In this document: positions 56,781 to 64,000 of the stretch, one piece after another
Layout of the letters: every line of letters begins with the position of its first letter
Position numbering within the stretch: the first letter of the stretch is position 1
From: Ancistrus triradiatus
Lineage: Eukaryota > Chordata > Actinopteri > Siluriformes > Loricariidae
Direction: 5' to 3'
Assembly: GCA_025084515.1 (NCBI GenBank)
Contig: JAJAGP010000352.1
Location: 62,001-126,000 of the forward strand
DNA length: 64,000 nucleotides
Made by a program: the position numbers and the translations under genes
The notes under the pieces: model-generated
The model's database searches: none
What the model was told of the DNA's origin: nothing
The model's input: only the letters and a program-made list of their open reading frames with translations

Positions 56781-58000
56781 AAGCACAAGTGGCTCATCTG
56801 TGAAGGTGCCAAAAGGTTTCCATTGTTACCGCAGTGATTCTGTGCCTGAGACAAATTACACAGACGTGGCTAGCCGTGTCTGAGGTTGGAGGAGGGCACT
56901 TGTCCTGCCTGTGGGGTGCACGGTGGCACTTGATGGCCTCCATCCTCAGCAGCGTCAGAGAAATATTCCCTTTGCACGCTCCTGTACGCACAGATGGCTC
57001 AAAGACGGATAAAAACGCATGAGCAGCAAATAGGGGTCAGTCAGCTGCAGAAAGGGATAAGCCTCCCAAAACAAAGCTCCATCTTCACAGCAGAACAGCT
57101 CCAGCACTGCTGCTGGCCTTGGACCGTTTCAAACGAGTATTCAGGAGCACAGGAAGTGACCTCGTCGTTCCTAGGACGTATCCGGTTTAGAGTAAACCTG
57201 GTGCAAAGGATTAGTGACGTACCACAAATCAAGCGCCTGTATGCAACAGTTTAAAGGAGGAGCACGTTTAGTACAAATCTGCTTTATGAAATTAAAGTGT
57301 ATTTTATAATTAATTATATTTATAATTAAAGTAATCCACCCCAGAGCACAGAGATACGTCCGGATTGACGCAAGGAGGCTGGATATCCGGAGCAGCTCCA
57401 GGATCTGTAGCTCACATTTTTATCTCGGTTAAGTCCATTTATGAGCAGAGTACATAAGTAAATGTAGTCAGTGAGAAAACGTTTATAATTTTTGCGTGAG
57501 CAATGATACGGGAGCTCGCTACGTCTACCATAAATAGCGGAGAGTCAACAAACTGTCAGAATCACACAGAGAGGGAGAGAGAGCGCCACCTATTGGTTAT
57601 TCACAATGTATGACTTATGAACTTATGATAATATTAAACACGACTGATTTTATTGGAACCACTGATTTAAGACTCTGACCGCCTTACACCAAATGATCAT
57701 AAGTTGTTTTTTTTTAAAGATTTTATTCCGGCATTGGAGATTTATAAAGTCGTTGGGTGTAAGGCCGGCATTACTGAGTGTGTACACATGCACTTAACAA
57801 TCTGATAATGATCGGATTTCTGCAGTTATCAGATTATTGAAGTGGTCACGCATACAGCATATGATCACGAAATCAGATTAAGAAATCCGATAAACAGAGC
57901 TGGATTTGACCCATGCAGTAGGAACACTTGGAGCATGTACAGCATTTACCCGGTTATAATCAGTGTTTTCCGAGTGCACATGTGCAAAAGTGTCCCCTCA
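56781..58000. other. Unassigned with a small hairpin-forming repeat
   Basis: CCGCCTTACACC (57679-57690) and GGTGTAAGGCCGG (57757-57769) form an imperfect inverted pair about 70 bp apart, possibly a small MITE. Text with CAATCTGATAATGATCGGAT follows. No gene is recognised. Confidence 0.35.
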
Positions 58001-58096
58001 CGGTTGCCAGGTCCATGTATTTCTAAAGACTTGGTTTCATTTGGCTTGTTTTCCATTGACTTTAGCGGGGTTTTTTCTGGCTGGATCTGGCGACCA
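58001..58096. mobile_element. Short MITE of the GGTTGCCAG family
   Basis: CGGTTGCCAGGTCC at the left and GGATCTGGCGACC at the right are imperfect inverted repeats enclosing AAAGACTTGGTTTCATTTGG, which is the reverse complement of internal text in the copies at 53522-54006. About 96 bp. Confidence 0.6.
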
Positions 58097-58289
58097 TGCC
58101 ACGGAAATGGCGCACTTTGGGGGGAAACTCTGAAATGCACAAGAAAATATACAGAAGAAAATGATTTTGAATGAATTTGATTATTTAATATTAAAGTTTG
58201 ACGTTTATGTTACATATTTCTGAGAGATTATTGGCTGGTGGCGATCCCCACAATCTACAACAAGAACAAAACCAAAGTCTGTGAGAGAA

Positions 58290-58480
58290 AAAGAAATCTG
58301 TGTAGAAGATAGATATATAGATAGATACTTTATTTATCCCGAAGGAAATTATTGGTCAACAGTAGTTAAACAAAGAAGAAAAAGCTTAATACAAATGCAA
58401 AGAAAAGGTAAAATTACAAAAACAAAATAAGGTAGAATGCAGATACAAATAAGGTAAGTAAATAAATAAGGTGCATAGCA
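58290..58480 (-). mobile_element. LINE-type 3' tail
   Basis: GATAGATAGATACTTTATTT and CCCGAAGGAAATTATTGGTC are the reverse complement of a common fish LINE 3' end ('...aatttccttcgggataaataaagtatctatc'). Confidence 0.65.
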
Positions 58481-60773
58481 TATGGTATAGAAAAAAAGAT
58501 GTGTGGGCAGACATGGCGTTAAGGAACTAAACCCTGACCCCATCGGCGCAGGTCGGCACAGGTTGGCACAGGGTGGGGAATATTGATGGCCATTGGGCGT
58601 AAACAAACTGGGGAGAACAAAATAATTTTTACACAGTAGAAAGTTGACTTTGTCTGTACTGTCTCACCCAGATCCACTCTGGTTCGTTTCGGCCCGATGC
58701 TTCCGCGCTGACGATAATTACAGCGTCTTACAGGATAATAAATCACTTTTTCGGCACTCAGCTGCCATTCCGTTACCAGAAACAAGCTGGTGCGATATTC
58801 ATCGATCATTCCAGGCAAACACGTTTCCCCTCGCCGAGGCGCTTATTAACATCTTATCTGACGGCTCCACCGGCCTTGATGGGACTCGGCACCGCCGGAG
58901 TCGATCCACGCAGAGCCTCGGGGTGAGGAACCTCCCCAAATAAAAAGGTTTTGTATTGCTTTTCAGATGACTAACAAGAAGTTTTCTCGGCTTTGAGCTT
59001 TTTTTCCTTATCTAGGTAGATAAGATCAGTTATTTATCAGCGCTGTCTGAAAAGCTCAGGCGGCACGTGTGACCAGAGAGGGCTCTGATTTTAGAGATGA
59101 GGAGGCAGAGGGAGATTAAAGGAAGCACATCATAAATCGCACTTGAGGGAGCGAGGTTTGCGTTCTTCAACATGTAAGGTATGAATCCAGTTAAATCCCA
59201 TTATCAGAACGTTTTTTTCATATAGCAGGAGCCTCGTTTGCATTATTTCCTATGGGGAAATCCCTACCTGGTTCCTGTATGTTCAAAACCTGTATGTTCT
59301 GCGGATTGGACTCTTTAACGTTCTCGTTTGTCAGGTAAACCTCATGCGATTGCGCATGTTCTCTTCTGCCTTACAATGGGACCTTGAGTTTACTTGGATT
59401 CGTCACTCCATAATCCTCTTTTCCATTGATCCTCATTCCAACCTTTGTGAGCTTTAGCCTATCTTAGCCTTTTCATCCTGTTCTCATTCCGAAAAAGTGG
59501 TTTCTTGGCTGCCACCCTTCCAAAAACCCCGGTCCTGATCAACTTGGCAGCCTGAAGATTTATATTTTTCTGGTAGTATTCTAATAAAGACTTACATATG
59601 GTCATTATACCATTGCTAAAACAAGCGTCTATCTAATCTAATGGTGGGCTAATACTTTTGCACAGTACTGTACATTTATTTCCTACATCCACAAGAGGGT
59701 GCTTTAGCGTTTAAAAATGCCAAGAGTGTTAGGCAGTGGAATTATTTGCTCTTTCCTTTTCATACTCACTTAGTTCGACTCAGAGTTGTTTTATTTGTTT
59801 ATTTAATCTCCCATCAGCATCAGCAACCATGCATGACAGAAGCATGTTTAATTTAGAGCAACCAATTGACCTACTGCATGTCTTTGGGATTTGTGAGGAA
59901 ACCGGATTTATTGTCCAGTTTTTCTTGCTCTGCATTTTTTGCTCCTCTATTTCTGCTGGGTTTCTTACAGTCCAAGCTGTTAAGATGTAGGAGTTTCAGA
60001 AGTGAAGGTATAGGATTATAGAATTTCAGTTCACGTTGAATCTGAAGCTCATCGCCATGGGCTGCTGGGAGTTGAAGTCTCAACGTTCCGATTTGTAGTC
60101 CGTTGAGTGTCAGCTAGCAGTAATTTATCCTATAGTCTGTGATCTAAATATCTTTGTCTATATCGATGCAGTTAGAGCTAATCAGCCAACCCGTCCCCGG
60201 CCCCCTGCGTAGTGCCCGTGGGTGGCTGTTTCAGAACATAAGGGAGCAGTGTGTGAATCTTTTCGCACCGTGGGTTGAAGCTGTTTGTGTAATCCTCGGT
60301 GTGAGTGAGGGGGTGTGAGGAGAGGAAATGAGGGATGGTGGTGGGTGGAGAGCAGGGTCAGCCTTCTGCTCTGCTGTTCCTCCTCTGATTCACCGTGATT
60401 CACTCCGGCAGGTCGAACCATCACCCCTCCGTCTATACAGTCCCAGCCCAAGAAACACTAGTGGTAATCAGGGGTCAGGAGAAAATTGGGAACATTATGT
60501 GAGAAGAAGCATGTCTTAGTTGTAACGTCTTACAACTAATGGCACCCCTGCATTATGGCTTCACTTTGCCAGTGGTCTTCTTCTATAATGCTCTGTCTAG
60601 CTGTCTGTCTGTTTTCCTGTCTGTCTATTGGTCTCTCTCTATTGACCGACTGAGCTACCCGGGCCGTTTGTTGGTGAGAGTAAATCGGCCGATGTGCAGA
60701 CAGAAAGACAGACATTTATTTAGATGGACAGACAGAGAGAGAGGTAGGACCACAGACATATAATTAGACACCA
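58481..60773. other. Mostly unassigned; candidate conserved non-coding DNA at 58640-59130
   Basis: 58640-59130 is repeat-free and CpG-containing with GACGATAATTACAGCG and GGCGCTTATTAACATC, and is one of the better conserved-element candidates by look. 59640-59670 has ATACTTTTGCACAGTACTGT, a fish transposon-end style. 59835-59905 is a SINE-body-like scrap (GTCTTTGGGATTTGTGAGGA). CTGT/CAGA-type tetranucleotides begin near 60595. Confidence 0.3.
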
Positions 60774-61220
60774 CATTGGCCGCTTTGGCTGGTTCCTGCG
60801 ATACGTCAGTGCGTCCGCCATATTGGTCCAGGCAAGACTGGCAAGTATACAATAAGCACAAACCACAAAGCAATCCACAATAACCGAATAATGTCTCATC
60901 CGAATTTAAGGAGTCGTTTTTATGTTCAGGGTTTGACTCCAGTGACTTCGGATCTCGATAGAGAGGAGTGTGTATCAGCGTTGGGCAAAGTTAACATGGT
61001 GGGAAAGAATTCATTGTCATAGCAAACTGTAAAAACTCACCATTGTGAAGCAGGGATTTGCATTATTTTCCTTTCACTTTATAATTGAATGTATGAAATG
61101 TGTAGGTCTATTTATTAGACTAGAATCAGCCATGTTTGTTCCAGTGCAATCTTTGGAGAATTATGAGAAGTTGCCTGGACCAATATGGCGATGACGTTGA
61201 CGCATGATCCAGCGGCCATC
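60774..61220. mobile_element. Foldback element of about 445 bp (unclassified)
   Basis: CGCCATATTGGTCCAGGCAA (60816-60835) has its exact reverse complement at 61171-61190. Outside it the match continues imperfectly (TTGGCCGCT...TGCGATACGTCAGTGCG versus the reverse complement of 61191-61220). The interior is unique. Both flanks are CTGT/CAGA-type simple sequence. I cannot assign a superfamily or see a coding capacity. Confidence 0.65.
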
Positions 61221-62659
61221 AAGTCTATGGTAGGACAGACTGATAAATCAGCAGAAATCCAGACAGACAGACAGACCGACCTACAGAAGGCTGGGCAGAT
61301 AAATAGATAGAAGGATGAACAGGACAAGTCTGTCCAGTAGAAGAGACAGGCAGGCGGACGGACTGTTTGCCCTCGGACCCTCTGTCCCCTCTCTCTCGTC
61401 TCTGTGGTACAGTATTTTCTGGATATCTCCAGTCGATGAAACTGTTTCAGTGAGGTGAGATGATCCACTGTGGCTTCAGGAGGACATGAATTATCAATTT
61501 CGTGTGACTGAGAGGCTCCAGAGGAAATGCTTTCCGAGGTGAAGGCAGATGGATTTCTTTTCTTTTATAAAATAGATTTTTTTTAGAAATTTGTAATCTC
61601 GTTTAGGATGTTGGTGGAAGCAGCAGGATCCTGTAATGTGTTTGTGTGTGTCGCTGTGTGTGTGTGTGTGTGTGGTGAAGCGTTCATGAACTCTAATCCG
61701 GTGTGTGTATTGCACTGAACTGACAATCAAGAGGTTGTGTCGCCTCTGCATTCACAGTTAATCCCTAATTTTAACGGCAATTAACACTTAAGACAAAGAA
61801 GCTGCAGAGACAGAGACCCGCGATAAGACGACAGTTTTTCGAGAGGCTGAGAGAAACCAAAACAAGTGTGTTTTTTTTTTTTTCGCTCAATAAGCCAACG
61901 AGTTTTACTGTCAGAAAGCTGATAAATGAGTGCGGTGGACTGAGTGCACTTCTACCCAGTCGTGCAGGGAAATTAAAACCCACAGCGTACACAGATGCAG
62001 AGATATCAGGCCCCGAATATTACATAAGAAGCAGAGCTGGACAGAAGAGCCGGGGTTTCTAGTGGTTTTTGCTGGTTGTGGGTCTCACCTGTGGTTTTCC
62101 AGGAGCTCCCTGAGTCAATCTGGCTAAAAATAAGCTGTGTGTCACTTCTCTGGGACATCGTGTCAGGGTCGAGTTCCATCATAATCCAATAACTGGGTGC
62201 ACAGATCAGTTTGTAGGGGCCACATTTCCACGTTTAACCTTCTCTTGAAGTAGTAAAAGCATCCCAAGTTCAGTGTTGTAAGCATTTCACGTTTTTTCAA
62301 AATAATCCAACAAGTGTTCGGTGAGATTGGAGGTCCAGTGATGCTTCTAGTCCCAAATTCCAGACGTGCTCCTCCTGACCTGTTTTACATCGCCTTAAGG
62401 TGTTTACATTTTACTCCAAAACCTACATTTAGGTCCAGTGGCAGTGGCAAAGATGAAACGCCTAACCATCATGAACCATCATGAGGAACCGAGACTCATC
62501 TCAGCTTGACCTTTAAGGGCTTACAAGCAAAGGCACCAATTAGACAAACAGGCGACCTTTTGGTTATTGTAGTTCTCGAAAGGGTCTTTAAGGCACTTTC
62601 TTTCGATCTTTGAGAACTTCTCAAAACCTTAGCGGGACCGTGGCTTAGTAACAATATAG
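61221..62659. other. Unassigned with small simple repeats
   Basis: CAGA units at 61258-61278 and a (GT)n at about 61643-61674. No gene or transposon is recognised in the rest. Confidence 0.4.
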
Positions 62660-62697
62660 TCATTTATCAGGCGTCCCTCATCCAGAGCGACTTACCA
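62660..62697 (-). repeat. SINE tail scrap
   Basis: CATTTATCAGGCGTCCCTCATCCAGAGCGACTTA-like text (62661-62694) matches the tail end of the SINE type found at 3430-3577. Confidence 0.55.
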
Positions 62698-62919
62698 CTG
62701 AAAGAACCTTACAGTCGGAGCAATTGTGGGAGCAGCTCTGAAATTTACAGACCCTAAAGGTACAGCGACTCCAATTTCAGCTGCCAAGAGAAGATGGGTT
62801 AGCGCTTTGAAACCACAGATGATGCTGCCCAGAAAGGAAGAATCTGGAAGACCCAAGCCCTCTCAAGCAGAGATGACCACCTGCTCTGAATTTTGCGGTT
62901 TACATTTAATAGTCTCTTA

Positions 62920-63415
62920 TAGGGGTGTAACGATGCATGGCAATGCCAAATGGCACAACGTGCATCGTTTCTGCGTGTCTTGTTTTTACTTACATCCAAT
63001 TGCATTTTAGACACCAGATGGCGCCAGATCACGCCGCCGTGCTCAACGCTACACCAGTTAATTTTCTTTAAATTGTAGAGGACTAATAGTTTCTGTTTCA
63101 ATTTTTATGCAAGGTGTCGGCACTTATTTAGAATTTTTATTCTTCAGATATAAGGTCATTTAAGATAACTGAAGCTACAGTAAGAGAATTCTGTTCACAG
63201 TTTTTAAACTTCTCTTTCTATAATGCATGGGCAATGCAAATGGCACAACGTTCCAATTCGTTTCTACGTTCTTTGTATGTTACTTACATCATGGTTTGCA
63301 TTTTAGGAACACCAAAAGGGCGCCAGATCACGCGCCGTGCTCACACGCATACACCAGTGAAAATTTCTTAAATTGTCGAGGACTAAATATTTCTTTTTCA
63401 ATTCCAATGAAAAAA
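62920..63415. repeat. Tandem pair of hAT-like repeat units
   Basis: The first unit (62920-63120) starts TATAGGGGTGTAACGATGCA; the second (63215-63415) starts ATAATGCATGGGCAATGC. They share AATGGCACAACGT, a GCATTTTAG...ACACCA stretch, GGCGCCAGATCACG and GAGGACTAA. Spacing is about 295 bp. The 'GGGGTGTAACGATGCAT' opening is typical of fish hAT-type non-autonomous elements. Confidence 0.65.
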
Positions 63416-64000
63416 TAAATGGGGGGATATTTAAAACATTAAAGTATGAAATGTAATATTCATGGCAGTAAAAAACATGCAAAACCTTTTTTAGTTTGGC
63501 CAGCTGTTTATCGGCCGCAGCATAGTTTAAAAGTTAAAAACAGATGTTTTATTCCTATTATAATTAATTAGAGTTTGTGTAGAACGTGATAGGAGGGGTC
63601 ATTAGATGGCGCTTACCTGTATTTAGGCATAGTAAAGCGTGTGTTGTAAACGTTACCCAGCATTCAGATTTGCCCCGTGTGTTTTAATAAAACTTTTGTA
63701 TTAAATAAAATGCTAGAGGTTACAACAATTACAAAAAGCTAATGTAACTGGTGATGTCATATAGGGTTAAGCAGGTTAGTTTACCTTCATAATAATGATA
63801 ATATCCTTTATAAGACCATTGTAAGAACCATTATACCCACCCTCTGGTCAAACGCACATACTATAGTGAAATTCGAAATAAAATGCCCCGTCCAGTAGAG
63901 CCAGCACATCTGCATGCACACAGAACGGCCCTTAGAACAAACTAATATGAAGATGATAACCACAGCTCCAGTCCCAACCTTCCCACTCGCCAGGCTCGAT
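63416..64000. other. Unassigned
   Basis: AT-leaning complex sequence with no recognised feature to the end of the window. Confidence 0.4.

Noticed and set aside
58944..59160. Promoter or first exon in the CpG-containing 58.6-59.1 kb stretch
   Set aside because: No initiator, TATA, ORF with donor, or CpG density high enough for an island; kept only as candidate conserved non-coding sequence.

Overview
The window looks like teleost fish genomic DNA, either intergenic or deep inside a large intron. I found no complete protein-coding gene, rRNA or tRNA gene, CRISPR array or prokaryotic signal. The evidence for a fish is the load of decayed Tc1/mariner transposons that match families common in teleosts, two kinds of tRNA-derived SINE with typical teleost bodies, fragments of non-LTR retrotransposons, and many long (CA/GT)n arrays. 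The great variety of Tc1 remnants would fit a siluriform (catfish-like) or similar fish, but that is a guess; only 'teleost' is well supported.

Layout. 1-10 kb: two tRNA-derived SINEs, an AT-rich microsatellite cluster, a 0.7 kb degenerate GGAT-type array, and a Tc1-like remnant split by about 0.9 kb of foreign DNA. 11-18 kb: a Tc1 remnant, then a cluster of tandem arrays (39-bp unit at 13.2-13.8 kb, 21-bp unit at 14.4-15.5 kb, purine-rich GAGACA at 17.1-17.7 kb) with LINE fragments among them. 18-33 kb: LINE reverse-transcriptase debris and a dense run of Tc1-type remnants, including an internally deleted derivative that keeps its reading frame (20.1-20.4 kb), a derivative with two opposed 5' ends (29.1-30.1 kb) and a 340-bp MITE with intact TA target duplications (31.0-31.3 kb). 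33-45 kb: TIR-bearing MITEs, and a Tc1 transposon inserted cleanly at a TA dinucleotide inside an older Tc1 transposon of another family (37.7-39.8 kb). 46-51 kb: a 0.67 kb AT trinucleotide tract with a 60-bp perfect palindrome, then a 32-bp minisatellite in two blocks (about 10 and 52 units). 51-64 kb: a Tc1 fragment with a LINE-type tail nested in it, more MITEs, a 440-bp foldback element and a tandemly duplicated hAT-like sequence.

Every transposase copy is dead through stops, frameshifts, deletions or lost catalytic residues, so nothing here is likely to move by itself. The longest ORFs (487 aa at 49-50.4 kb and its overlapping and antisense ORFs) come from a 32-bp repeat that happens to lack stops in all six frames. 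They are not evidence of a gene.

Between the repeats are stretches of balanced composition with TAAT/ATTA motifs (for example near 24.2, 45.5-46.1, 48.6, 51.1 and 58.7 kb). They could be conserved non-coding elements of a neighbouring developmental gene, but that needs a cross-species alignment. Three short exon-like segments with reasonable splice signals are noted as weak candidates. I see no convincing new biological system. The 32-bp array and the nested or foldback transposon structures are the parts most worth a second look.
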